Shown piece by piece: positions 54,027-64,000 of a DNA stretch of 64,000 bases (the first letter of the stretch is position 1; each line of letters opens with the position of its first letter). The position numbers and the translations under genes are program-made. This DNA comes from Vigna angularis (Eukaryota; Streptophyta; Magnoliopsida; Fabales; Fabaceae): positions 5,146,001 to 5,210,000 of the forward strand of contig NC_068974.1 in the NCBI RefSeq assembly GCF_016808095.1, given 5' to 3'. The notes below the pieces were generated by a model. That model saw only the letters and a list, made by a program, of their open reading frames with translations, searched no databases and was not told the origin of the DNA.

Positions 54027-56970
54027 ATGGCTGAGTCACCTCATTCGTCAGGGGATGAAGTCCTCACCACTTCTAGACGTATGAGAGGAGCGACGAGGTT
54101 ACAACAGCTTATACTTAGAAGAAATGCAGGTGAGAGGACACCTGTCATTATTGATGTGGTCACTGGAGTTGCATTTGGCCCAAATGCAGATGTATTTAGG
54201 TCTTACCTTGGAGTACTAGCACATGATCGTATCTCTATACTTACTACATCCTTTGACCATGTATCTGAGCACGATCGAAATCTCATTTGGCAAGATCTAT
54301 TGGTAAGTTAAACAATATTGCTCTAAATTCTAGATTCAGTATATTGATAAATTTGTATTGATATAAGGTTATTACTTTCTTTGTTGTAGATGACATTTGA
54401 TATGCCAAATGTAGAGAGCTTAAGGAATAAGTGTTTATCTACAATTGTAGAAAGATTTCGAGGGTTTAAGACAAAATTGTCGTCTAGATATATATTTGGA
54501 CCAAAAAGTAATGAAACTCCATGTTCCAAATATTCAGCAATTGGCGAAGAAACATGGCGTCAGTTTGTAGAGCTTCGTTCATCCGAGACGTGGCAGGTAA
54601 GTGTAGGTAAAAACATTCAATTCATCATTCATAATTCTTTTTTATAAAAATTGTTTCATTTTTTCACAGGGAAAAAGGTCAAAAGCACAGGGAATAAGTG
54701 CTCAGAATAAAAATCCACACCTACTGTCTCGTGGTGGATATAGGAAGCTCGAGGAAAAAATAATGAAGCAGAAGTCAGATAGTAGACTTCCACTTTCTGA
54801 GGGTGGTGACCCTCCTGCTCTGCCTTCACCACCATCTCGGCATGAGAAGTGGAAGTTAGCCCGTATAAGACCATTGGGCTCCTACACTTCTGACTCTGCT
54901 AGAGAGATAGTTGAAAGAATTGTAAGATGTCATTTCTCATATTTTTACAACATTTTTGGTATATATATTACATAGATCTTTCAAATGATTTTGAAGTTTT
55001 ATTATGTGACAGGACTCATTGGTTGAGCAAAGCTCCCAAGGTCAATTCACACAAGAAGGTCATCAGGATATACTTGTCGCAGTTATTGGACGACTTGAGC
55101 ACCCAGGACGGGTGCGTGGTGTTGGGAGTGGCATAGGCATACGACAGTTCTTTGGGTCTTCCTCGCGTCCATATTCATACGAAAAGATGAAGGGGGACAT
55201 AAGAAAAGAGATGACGCAGGAGATCACAAAGAAGGTTCGGGCAGAGTTGTATGATGAAGTTGCTGAAATGGTTGCCCGCCAGTTCCAACAACGTTATGAG
55301 GATTATGACAATCGTCCTCCGCCATCTCCTATAGTAGAACATATGCCCCTTACAGGTAAACTTAATGTTTTTTGTTTATTAATTTACTTTTTGTATAACC
55401 TAACATTTAATTTGACATGTAGAAGCGGTAAAGGAAGTTGCTCAGTTACCGGTGCCCCAGGGGACGACATGGATGACACTCGTCCATGTCAGTTATATAT
55501 TCTCTTTGATACTGGGACCATGTTAGTGGCTCATGGTACAGTTTATGAGATAGCCACCGTAGTGCATGGTGTACAACTTGCAGAAGATGAGGTCAAAGTC
55601 ACGATGGATGAAGTTGTCATACCAGATGTCGTTCTTCCTGTGCCTACAGATGAGTTCTTCACTGTGGAAGAGGCATTTAAGTCCTTTGTTGTTTGGCCTA
55701 GACATTTGGTTGGTGATGTATCTGATCCCCCGGTAAACACTTGTACTATATACTTCTCAATTTTAATATTTACTTCTAATTGACGTTATAACATAACCAT
55801 TTTTTCATGTAACAGCAAATAGGTCAACAGGGAAGTCCTACACCGAAGAAGACTCATTTATCTGAGGACGGCCCTCTTGGTGCATTAAACGAGCTTGCTA
55901 AAATCATTTCAGATGCGCCGATGAATGTACATTGGGATTCTACTACATTTGGAAGAGAAGCTCAGATCCCATTGTACTTGCATCATCAAAATGTTAGGGA
56001 GCTTGTGTCGGGGAGAGAAGAAATTAATATTACACTCATTCAGCTGTGGATGATGTAAGTTTATGAGAACTTTTTTATATAATTATATTTTATCAAGTTA
56101 TTTATATAAGATTATTTCTTCATTTTAGGTATATGTTTGATGTTAGTAACAAGAAGGGGTTCAACGATGTATATGGGTTCATTGACCCCTCTATGACTCA
56201 TGAAAGAAATAAATTTGATGATATCCAAACATACATCACCACCTGCTTTGGAATGGGGAAGGAGATATATTTTCTCCCTTATATATGTGGATAAGTGAAG
56301 TTTGTTAACTTTAAAGTTTCATTTATTAATTTTGATATATGACAATGAAGTTATTACCAATTCCAGGTGTCATTGGCAGCTACTTGTGATCTCCATATCA
56401 GAGAACATTGTTGTCTGGTTTTGTTCATTGCACAAGTCTCCTCCCAACCCTCTTAGACATGTAGTAGATTGGTAAGAACCTCAATGTTTCAACTCCATTT
56501 GTTATATAAATGTATGCTAAAATAAATTTTTTTAGTAGTTTCCTTGCAACACATATGATGTTATCTGGGAGATCTACTGCTACAACTAAAAAACTTGCAT
56601 GGGTTGCCCTTAAGGTTTGATATTTTTGCCCATACTTTGTTACATTTGGTTCCATTCAAATGATGTTACTTAAAATTTTATAATTATGATGATATATTGT
56701 AGTGTAATAGACAAACGGGGTCATATGAAGTGGTTACTACATCATGTTTTGGATGATGACCATTATTCGTGCACATTACACCAGTGGATGGGAAACGATA
56801 ATATTTAGGTTTGAATTTTATTTTCTCTATACTTTAGATTTCATATACACTGATTGAAATCATTGTGTTTTATGCAGAGATTCAATAGGACTGCTCCAAT
56901 TCCAGAGAAGTCACTTCAACTTGTGAGGAAAGCACTGGCTAAATATGTAATTCATTTATATAATAGTATG
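54027..56970 (+). pseudogene. CACTA companion gene (ORF2): unknown N-terminal part plus Ulp1-like C48 tail
   Basis: Exons inferred from GT-AG sites: 54027-54302, 54390-54596, 54670-54921, 55013-55355, 55423-55733, 55816-56054, 56129 onward, 56368-56471 and two short ones. The N-terminal part has GPNADVFRSYLGVLAHD, LIWQDLL, ETWRQFVELRSSETWQ, HLLSRGGYRKLEEKIM, LEHPGRVRGVGSGIGIRQFF and a charged helix (KMKGDIRKEMTQEITKKVRA). The tail has PLYLHHQNVRELVSGREEIN, LIQLWMMYMFDVSN, HWQLLVIS (catalytic His block) and WFCSLHKSP. After CNRQTGSYE a missing base shifts frame just where the catalytic Cys is expected. The donor after YICG reads AT instead of GT. Another frame change lies in exon 5. I do not know the function of the N-terminal part. 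Confidence 0.65.
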
Positions 56971-57284
56971 TAGTAGATATTAGGATATAGTAAGTTCTAA
57001 GTTTATGTTTCTAAGTTGTTTTATGCTTTTCTACATTATTATTAGTTTAACTTTGTACATTACATTGATTTATGCTTCAAACTTCATTTGTGATTACATT
57101 GGATTGATTTATGCTTCTAAGAAGTTGATTTATGATTCAATTGAATGTATTTATGTTTTAATATAATTTTCATTCAAAATATACGTTTTTGGATTATTCC
57201 GGACTATTCTAGCTGTAAATATATATGCAGGTCTATTTTTGTAGTTGGGAATGTAGTAGAAACAAACCTCATTTTAAAAAAAAA

Positions 57285-57650
57285 CAAGGGAATATGCCTC
57301 GGTTGAGGTCATAACCGAGGTAGAATAGCCTCCTATGGCCTCGGTTAAGGTCACACCTGATGCAGAAAGGCTGACAGACTGAAAAAAAAACAAAAGTGGG
57401 CTCTACTGCCTCGGTTAGTGTTACAACTGAGGCAATAGAAGGGAACTTTATGCCTCGGTTCAAAAGGAATCGAGGCAGTATGTCCTACGAAAAAAAAAAT
57501 TAAAAAAAATCAAAAACATCTACTGCTTCTATTATGGAAGAACCGAGACAGTATCTCACCCTTTTATGCCTCGGTTCACACCCGAGGCAAAAAGTAGTTG
57601 ACTTATTGCCTCGCCTGGATATGCCTCGGTTCGGGAACCGCTGCCCATGG
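57285..57650. repeat. 3' subterminal repeat array (CCTCGGTT/AACCGAGG)
   Basis: Repeated TGCCTCGGTTGAGGTCATAA plus CCGAGG, GGCCTCGGTTAAGGTCAC and TGCCTCGGTTCAAAAGGAAT plus CGAGGC. It is the counterpart of the array at 48590-49060. Confidence 0.75.
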
Positions 57651-57690
57651 GAAAAAATAACTGTTGTCGTTTGCCCTGACTGCACTAGTG

Positions 57691-58680
57691 ATCGGGGGTC
57701 TAGTTTTGGAGCAAACAGCCTCACATCAACAACTCTTTTTGGAGAATTTTTAACTTTTTCGTTCTCTTTGTAAGCATTATGCTTAGTTAATGTGGCTAAT
57801 TGAAAACCCTATTTGGTGTTTTTATCGGAGACTCTTTTGCACTCTATTGTTGGGGGTATAACATGCCAATGATCGGATCTGGATGATTCAAAATGCATTA
57901 TATGTGTTTGAGTATGTTTGCATGGGTATATGATGCTTGGATGCATGTATGATGTGTTAACTATGTTTTCACGTGATCTAAGGTTCATGTATGTATGTTT
58001 GAATGCTTGAATCATGTCCAGAATGTGTTTTGATTCAACAATAATCGCTTATCATTAGTTATAATTGATAATCTATGCGTTGGTTTTGAGTGTGATTTCG
58101 GGAATAATCAATTATCATGATAATCAATTATTTCTTCCTGCGTGATGTTTCTAGGTAAATTTTGCTGAGATAATCGATTATTAGAGTGCATTTTGGTGAA
58201 AAATGACGAATTTGATGAAAAATGAACGTGAACCAAGCTTGAGGAGTTATGGAATATGATGATAATTAGAGATTGAGGTTAGTGGTTTTGTTTAGGGTTA
58301 GTTTTACTTGTGGTTGAGAGTGAAACATGAGTGAGTGTTGGGATGTACCTAAGTATGTTGATGAGCATGAGAGTGAAGGATAAGTCTACTTGTTGTGCCT
58401 CGTAAATCCTAGTTCTATCTACGAATAAGTGCTTCCATTTGCCTTGTGTGCATTGGAAGGAGATGATTTGTAGGGGAGGCTACAAGTGTCTTGTAAGGGA
58501 GGCTACATGTGGGCTGTAGGAGCAACTATAGTCGGTGAGGTAGGGTACAGGAGTGAGATGGAATCTTTTTCACTATGTTATTATGGTATGGTGATGCTCA
58601 TGGTGTTGTTCATGACTGGATAGCCATGATGATGGTGTATTTATGATGATCATCATGGTACTTGAGATGTTTCAGGTTAT
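57691..58680. repeat. Dispersed repeat, copy 2 (last part)
   Basis: It resumes the tandem segment (TCTAGTTTTGGAGCAAACAG) and then matches copy 1 at 32220-33060: GATGCATGTATGATGTGTTA, TTCACGTGATCTAAGGTTCA, TGGTTTTGAGTGTGATTTCG and ATAGTCGGTGAGGTAGGGTA. Its palindrome cluster (58040-58180) is more decayed than in copy 1. Confidence 0.65.
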
Positions 58681-58779
58681 GTTATGTTGATAGTGGTGTT
58701 ACTATAATGATTTTAATGATTCTAATGATGATCATTATCAATTCTAATGATTTTAATGGTTTTGTCAAACTAAGTTTTA

Positions 58780-61549
58780 TTTTTTATAATAAAACTCTGA
58801 GTACTTTTAGGAAAGGGCAATTTGTGTTGTTTGGCATAATGACATATATCACAAGCATCATTAGAAGCAGTTTGAACATATGGAATATTCTTGCATATTT
58901 TTTCAACAATTTTGTGTCCAGGATGGCCTAGCCTATAATTCCACAAGTTTATATTTACATGTTCATAAGAGAAAACAAATTTAGGTGTAAATTCTTGATC
59001 AAAAACAGAGAAATATTACAAATAGTAAAGGCCCTTATAGACATTAGCACATCCAATCATCCTCAATGTAGAGTTGTCCTGTATTTGACACATCTTAGAA
59101 GAAAAGGTTAGTGTGTAGTGTATGTTTCTAGTTAGACTTTGGACAAATATTAGGTTGAAAATTCAGGGATGTATAAAACATTAAAGATAATAAAATCTCT
59201 TGAAAACTGTATGGTTCCAGCATAATCGGCAATGACAATGGAATTATTTGGTAGCCTAATATATATAGGTTTGATCTTATGACAGGTGACAAAGTTATTT
59301 TTGTCATGGGTCACATGATCAGTGGCCCCTATATCTACAATCCAGGAAAACATACCTTGTTTGTCCTCTATTGTGTCTCTTTGCATTTGACTGATGTTGT
59401 GGGAAGGGTTATCAACCTTTTCTATCATCTGTAACAATTTCTGCATCTGTTCTAGAGTGAAAGGATTGAAAGTAGAATTGGTGTTGGTCTAGGCAGAATT
59501 GGAATGTGTTTCTGCAGAGGCAGAGTAAGCATTAACAGAGTTCCATTCATTCTGCCCCTCCTAATCTTGATTGTCGTTGTCACGCTTCTTGTACCATGAT
59601 GGATAACCATGCTTAGAGTAACATTCATCCACTGTGTGGTTCATCTTATGACAGTAGGAACATTTTTCCCATAATTTGGATTTCTTCCTATCCCTCTTCC
59701 TTGACTGTGAGGCCCAGAACCACGTCCACGAGGCTTCCAATTTTGATCATTTCTCCACTAATTTTGTTTATCAGTTGTGTTGGTGATGAATGCATATTTA
59801 TGTCCACATTTATGGTTTAAAATTCAAATTTTTTATGAGATTCTTGTGCTTAAATGATTGATTTAAAATAAGATTTGTGATGATTGGCTTTATCAGGTTT
59901 GGGAATTAAAGATGCTTAAAATGTGATTTTAGTTGCATAAATTATTTTGGATAGTCTAATGTTTGTTGATGCAGCTGAAATTAAAGTTTGAATTGCAATT
60001 CTGAAAAGAAGGAAAAGGCTAAAGTGCAATTAGAGTAAATTTCTAGACTTCTGTGCAATTTTGAATAAAATAAAAAGGGTTGAAATATATAAGATAAAAG
60101 ATCTTATCAACAAAAGATTCAGAGTTCAAGTCCAATCAAGCCTATATAAAGAGACTAGGGGAGGCACAACTCATTCATTCTCAGACTCCTCTACTTGGAA
60201 ACATTCATCCACCACTCCTCTCACTTTTATTTCATCATGTATTCTACTCCATTCATGGAGGGCCAAGCTCCTAGGGCTATTCCACTATAATTTCATTATG
60301 GATTCTAAGGTTAAGTTGAATTAATGCAATTGTTTCTTTTGATTATTGATTTGAGTTATTTTTCTTTCTATGTCTTTCATCTCTCAATCATATTAAAGGT
60401 ACTGATTTTTGCATCATAAGGTGTTTGAACCTACATGCATATTAATTATATGAGTTCAAGGGTTTCTAGGTTTGATTGAGAATCTACTTTGATTAAATTT
60501 AGGAACTTTCATATGATTAAACGAGTTTTTTCTATCAATTGATAATGTACTTTGATTGGTGGTAATAATTTTAAGTATAATTAATTGAGAATTTACTTTA
60601 ATTAATTAGCTTTTAATTTGGTTAGGAGATTTAAGAATAGACATGATTAAACACAATAGAATTTGATTGAGAATGTATTTTGGTTGAATTCATTATGAAT
60701 AATCTAGAAAGGTCTTGCATTTGGTTGAAAATCTACTTTGGTTAACTATATGATCGCCCTCAAATTAATTAAGAATGTACTTCAATTAATGTGAAACTTG
60801 AACAATGATCTGTGGATAACCGATGATGAATCTATCTTTGGAAAACAGTGAAATTAGCCTATCTCATCATAATTGTTTATAAGTTTCCTCTTTGTTTTTC
60901 AAACATTAATTCTATTAGCATAGTTTCTCACTTTTATTCTTGAGCATTGCATTGCATAAGATTCAAATATTTAAAAGCAATTATGTATTCATTGGGAGAC
61001 TACTCAGGGTTACTTTAACCCTATCTAATTTCTTGAATATTACTTAGCAATACTGAAGTTGCCTTCAAAAGTAGTATTAATTTGATAGCTTCAACGACAA
61101 TGTATCAAATTTTGGCCAGAACTTTAATTTCTGCATTCTGGTTGTTGAGCCCAGAATCATTTTTTTCTTGCCTTTCTTGCCTTTCTTATTGCGTGATGAG
61201 GGAAAAGACATCGTTAATACTAGGGAGGGGTTCCATCAATAAAATTTGTGTTCTCACAGTATTGTAGCAATCATTCAGACCTTTTAAGAAGCAAACAAGG
61301 AAAGAACCATCATGTTACACCTCTCCCAAGAATCAAAAAGAGGGTAATCTCTTTGGGGTTTCTTGATCCCTCTTTATCTATGAACTTTATCTTGTTCTTG
61401 GAGAGAAGAACTCTTATCATGTTTCTGTTCCAAGAAGCATAGTTGGTTTCAGTAAGAACTTGAGAAACGAGGGTGAGGCCTGGATTCTCTTCAGGATGTT
61501 GTAGATAGAAGGGGGTGGAAGGATTGTTGGACTTGTCTATGTGCTCCAT
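58780..61549 (-). pseudogene. Copia gag-protease-integrase (partial)
   Basis: Minus strand. The gag start at 61549 encodes HPEENPGLTLVSQVLTETNY and ASWNRNM (Retrotran_gag_3-like). After the insertion come the zinc knuckle CSYCHKMNHTVDEC and KHGYPSWYKK (about 59660-59590), a protease block SWIVDIGATDHVTHDKNNF (59340 region, with Ile where the active-site D-T-G has Thr), and a pre-integrase block LWNYRLGHPGHKIVEKICKN plus CDICHYAKQHKLPFPKS. The altered active site and the stops make it inactive. Confidence 0.8.
59775..61080. other. Unclassified insertion within the copia gag, possible solo LTR
   Basis: About 1.3 kb begins near TGTTGGTGATGAATGCATAT and ends near 61080-61105. It separates copia gag from its zinc knuckle. 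It contains repeated phrases such as TTGATTGAGAATGTA or TTAATTGAGAATTTACTTTA and a splice-like leader (60120-60310). Neither terminal repeats nor a target duplication could be fixed. Confidence 0.4.
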
Positions 61550-61632
61550 GATTCAAGAATCGCAAAAAGGATAGAATAAAACCCAAGATACAAAGAATAA
61601 GGCGCAACAGAGGCAAAGCAGACACTAGACCT

Positions 61633-61644
61633 GCTCTGATACCA
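61633..61644 (-). other. Copia primer-binding site (initiator Met tRNA)
   Basis: On the minus strand TGGTATCAGAGC follows the LTR directly. It is complementary to the 3' end of plant initiator methionine tRNA, the standard copia primer. Confidence 0.9.
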
Positions 61645-61999
61645 TATTAAAATTGATATCTTGTGTAAAACCTAAAAGGGTATTCACATGCAGAGGGAGA
61701 GAAGACAGCGAAGGCTTCCATGGCGAAGGTAGCAACACCAATGAAGCGGCAGAACGATGGTATAGAAAGAGATTCAGAAGAAGAAAACAGAAAAATGTAT
61801 GTATTTAATAGTATATATTGTTTCCATGTTACAAGGAAAAGATAAACAACCCTAAATACATAGGATTCCTATAAAACAGCGAGGAAGAAACGGGATTTCA
61901 CAAAAATCCCTAACCCAAAAACAAACTTATAGAAAAACAAACACTAATAAACATTGTTGCTCTTAGAGAGCAATTCAGTCAAAACAGAGAACGTTAACA
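61645..61999 (-). repeat. 5' LTR of the truncated copia element
   Basis: 355 bp. On the minus strand it begins TGTTAACG and ends TTAATA, one base from the expected TTAACA. It abuts the primer-binding site. Confidence 0.8.
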
Positions 62000-62067
62000 T
62001 AAACTTTTATTTTTATTATAAATATAAAATATCAATTTATTAATGAACAATCACACGACACTCTTTC

Positions 62068-62292
62068 CTCCTTTATATTTTATTTAATTTCTAGAACATA
62101 TCTTACATACTTTTCTAGTAAAACTTTTAAAATTTATTTAAAGATTACATCGGACATATTCAAAGTAGAACTCCTTTATATTTTATTTAATTTCTAGAAC
62201 ATATCCGATTTAAGATATATCTTGTTACATACTTTTCTAGTAAAACTTTTAAAATTTATTTAAAGATTACATCGGACATATTCAAAGTAGAA
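62068..62292. repeat. Direct duplication of about 100 bp
   Basis: The segment from CTCCTTTATATTTTATTTAA through CATATTCAAAGTAGAA occurs at 62068-62170 and again from 62171 to 62292. The second copy has about 18 extra bases (GATTTAAGATATATCTTG). Confidence 0.85.
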
Positions 62293-63671
62293 GAATACAT
62301 ACGATAATTTCTCTAGGAATACATGGTTGTATGTACAGGTCCAAAATTGGTCCAAAATTACTATTATTATTTTTATTTATTATTAAGTATAATATTCAAT
62401 TATCTAAAATATTAATACTTATAAAACCAAGAAAAAAATTGATATTTATGATAATATAAACAAAATTTAAGATATAATAAATTAAATTAAGTTATTATAT
62501 ATTATTATATGTTGAAGCATATTTTAGTTGTATATTAACATATTCATAAAAAAAACCTATAAATATATGTAATATATTTTAATTTTTTATTTTCATATTT
62601 ACAACTATATTTTATTAATTTGAACGTTGGAGTCTACTAGACTTTCTTATTTTTTGCGACAAATAAAAAATTATACTTCAAATATTATAATAGTCTTTCT
62701 CAAAAATCATATCCATTTAAGTTAAAATATCATTAACAAATCAACAAAATTTATCTCATTATAAAAATTATATATATTTATTCATGGTTAAAGTTTAAGA
62801 TAAAAATTTATCAAAATTTAAAAAATATACAAATTCTGATTTGAATCAACGTTAGAAACTATAATATATATTTAACATTTTTTTTTATTTTGTCCTTTAT
62901 GTATAAGATTTTTTTTTTACTTTTAGATTATGAAATTTAGAAGTTATTTTTTTCTAAAAATATATTTCCTTATTACACAACATAAAGAGAAAATTAACTT
63001 CAAATTATATAATACAAAATTTACAACCTCTCCTATTTTTCTTTTTAGCTTTTATCACTAATTCAATCTTATTATTCTTAAATTTTGAATTGTATAATTT
63101 AAAAGTTATTTTTAACTTTTTTATCTTTCAATTTAGAAATCTCTTTAAAAATTTATTTTAGATTATATAAATCTAAAGTTAATTTCTATTTCTAAATTAT
63201 ATAATAACATGAGTTTTGTTTTTTTATAAAAAAATACAAGAGAAAAGGTATGAAAGTACAGCAAGGAACTTGCAGTAGTTTGTCTTGTTCTGTAGCCCAT
63301 TGTATTAAAGAATTATAGAAACATTTGATCCACGTCAGCACATGAAATTAAGGTTCAAATTAAGACACAAAAGAGTTTTTCTCTCAAGTGTCAGCTATGG
63401 ACCATTATGACCAGGAACAGGAAGACAACGTGTTAAGCATGCCACCTGTGTCTTTAGAAAAAATGTCATTAGCAGTGATCAACGATTATAATTAGATTTT
63501 CGGAGAGATATAGAAGTGCTTTACCAAAAGTGGGTTTTTGACTAGACAAAAGATAGAGAGAACAAGTATATCCAAAAGTTCATATCAATTTATTTCATTC
63601 TTGTACATGTATGTACTAAACTGAAGGTTTAGTTTGTTTCTGTCAAAGCTGGTTTTGTGGATTGAACAGTG
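62293..63671. other. AT-rich region and promoter/5' UTR of the SWEET gene
   Basis: 62300-63230 is strongly AT-rich without a supported gene. 63240-63671 is less AT-rich and lies just upstream of the SWEET start, so it probably contains the promoter and 5' UTR. No specific box can be assigned with confidence. Confidence 0.35.
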
Positions 63672-64000
63672 ATGTCTCTCTTAGGTGCTTATTCCATCTG
63701 TGAGGTTGGCAAAGAGGCAGCAGGAGTTGCTGGTATTTTACCTCCTTTTCTTTATGGGATGATTTATTCTGGTTGGAAAGATTGAAAACTAGAAGAAAAA
63801 ACTTTACTTTTTGAGATTAAACTTAGACCCATCTCTGTGTTGATCATGATATACACTACTTGGATTGCAGGTAACGTGTTTGCTTTTGGGTTGTTTTTAT
63901 CGCCCATGTAAGTTTCTTAAAGTGAACACCTTTGACAATAATTGAGCTGAGAAGAGTTTATTGCTTATCTTTCCATTGGTGATAATAACTTTTGTTCTGT
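63672..64000 (+). CDS. SWEET sugar transporter (SWEET2-like), 5' end only
   Basis: Exon 1 (63672-63732) encodes MSLLGAYSICEVGKEAAGVA and part of G. Exon 2 (63871-63907) encodes NVFAFGLFLSP and part of the next residue. Both are bounded by GT-AG sites. The AAGVAGNVFAFGLFLSP block is the start of the first membrane helix of the MtN3/saliva domain, and the N-terminus resembles SWEET2. Exon 2 is 37 bp, a size I recall as conserved for this exon in plant SWEET genes. SWEETs are sugar uniporters; SWEET2 members sit mainly in the vacuolar membrane. The rest lies beyond the window. Confidence 0.85.

Larger units (their letters stand above)
48564..57690 (+). mobile_element. CACTA (En/Spm-type) transposon, 9127 bp, full length but decayed
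   Basis: The left end is CACTAGTAAAAAAAACAC at 48564. The right end, complemented, is CACTAGTGCAGTCAGGGC at 57690. Only about the first 7 bp of the inverted repeat are well conserved. Flanks are ACC (48561-48563) and ATC (57691-57693), a target duplication with one difference. Both ends carry the same CCTCGGTT/AACCGAGG subterminal repeats, and the split repeat on either side rejoins. Two genes lie inside: a TNP2-type transposase (50695-53904) and a companion gene with an Ulp1-like tail (54027-56970). Both contain stops or frame breaks, so the copy is probably no longer autonomous. Confidence 0.87.
58780..61999 (-). mobile_element. Ty1/copia element, 5' portion only
   Basis: Minus strand, from the right: 5' LTR (61645-61999), primer-binding site (61633-61644), gag, zinc knuckle, protease, and the start of integrase, which breaks off at about 58780 where the dispersed repeat begins. 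No 3' LTR was found to the left. An insertion of about 1.3 kb splits gag from the zinc knuckle. Everything downstream of the integrase zinc-binding part is missing. Confidence 0.75.

Noticed and set aside
48564..57690. Two separate transposons instead of one 9.1-kb element
   Set aside because: Both ends share the same subterminal repeats, the gene order matches the element at 1-4527, and the flanking repeat rejoins across the pair of termini.

Overview
This is a repeat-rich, AT-rich stretch of a plant nuclear genome. The split genes with GT-AG introns, the receptor kinases, a trichome birefringence-like gene, a plastid ribosomal protein gene with a transit peptide and a SWEET gene all say angiosperm. 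The overall style (CACTA elements with CCTCGGTT/AACCGAGG subterminal repeats, legume-like retroelements, ATAATCGATTAT-rich repeats) suggests a papilionoid legume of the Phaseolus/Vigna/Glycine group. The family assignment is inference from recollection and was not tested by a search.

Five host genes look functional or potentially so. (1) An LRK10L/WAK-associated receptor-like kinase on the minus strand (7279-10183, 3 exons). (2) A G-type lectin S-receptor-like kinase on the plus strand (19887-26424, 8 exons, 818 aa), with an extra intron between the lectin and S-locus glycoprotein parts. (3) A TBL/DUF231 wall-polysaccharide acetyltransferase-type gene (37193-38992, 5 exons, 343 aa). (4) Plastid ribosomal protein L13 on the minus strand (41510-44806, 4 exons, 240 aa). 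(5) The first two exons of a SWEET sugar transporter that runs off the right edge (63672 onward). In each complete model the exon phases join without a frame break.

Most of the rest is mobile DNA, much of it nested. The left edge (1-4527) holds a CACTA element on the minus strand whose transposase has been deleted down to its two ends, while its second gene (unknown protein plus Ulp1-like protease) survives in pieces. It sits in a Ty3/gypsy integrase remnant that also carries a second, 1.8-kb CACTA insertion (4691-6474). Gypsy gag-protease debris and a stray receptor-kinase fragment follow at 10.7-12.9 kb. At 15.5-19.0 kb are two non-autonomous CACTA elements. The second (16632-19013, perfect AAT target duplication) carries pieces of two unrelated host genes on opposite strands: a Raf-like kinase and the chloroplast signal recognition particle subunit cpSRP43.

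Region 26.4-36.6 kb is retroelement debris: an internally deleted Ty1/copia element with both LTRs and a GTTAA target duplication (27488-29997), a repeat rich in the palindrome GATAATCGATTATC, a Tat-like gypsy gag on the minus strand, and a probable hAT-like element. Region 47.0-58.7 kb is a second copy of the palindrome-rich repeat, split by a 911-bp CACTA element (47377-48287) and by a full-length 9.1-kb CACTA element (48564-57690). The latter has a decayed TNP2-type transposase and a second multi-exon gene. A 5' portion of another Ty1/copia element, with LTR and primer-binding site, lies at 58.8-62.0 kb.

The clearest unusual observations are the two-gene-capturing CACTA element with a 53-bp triplication inside the captured cpSRP43 chromodomain, the companion gene of unknown function conserved between two divergent CACTA elements, and the non-canonical intron (with a foldback MITE inside) in the S-domain kinase.
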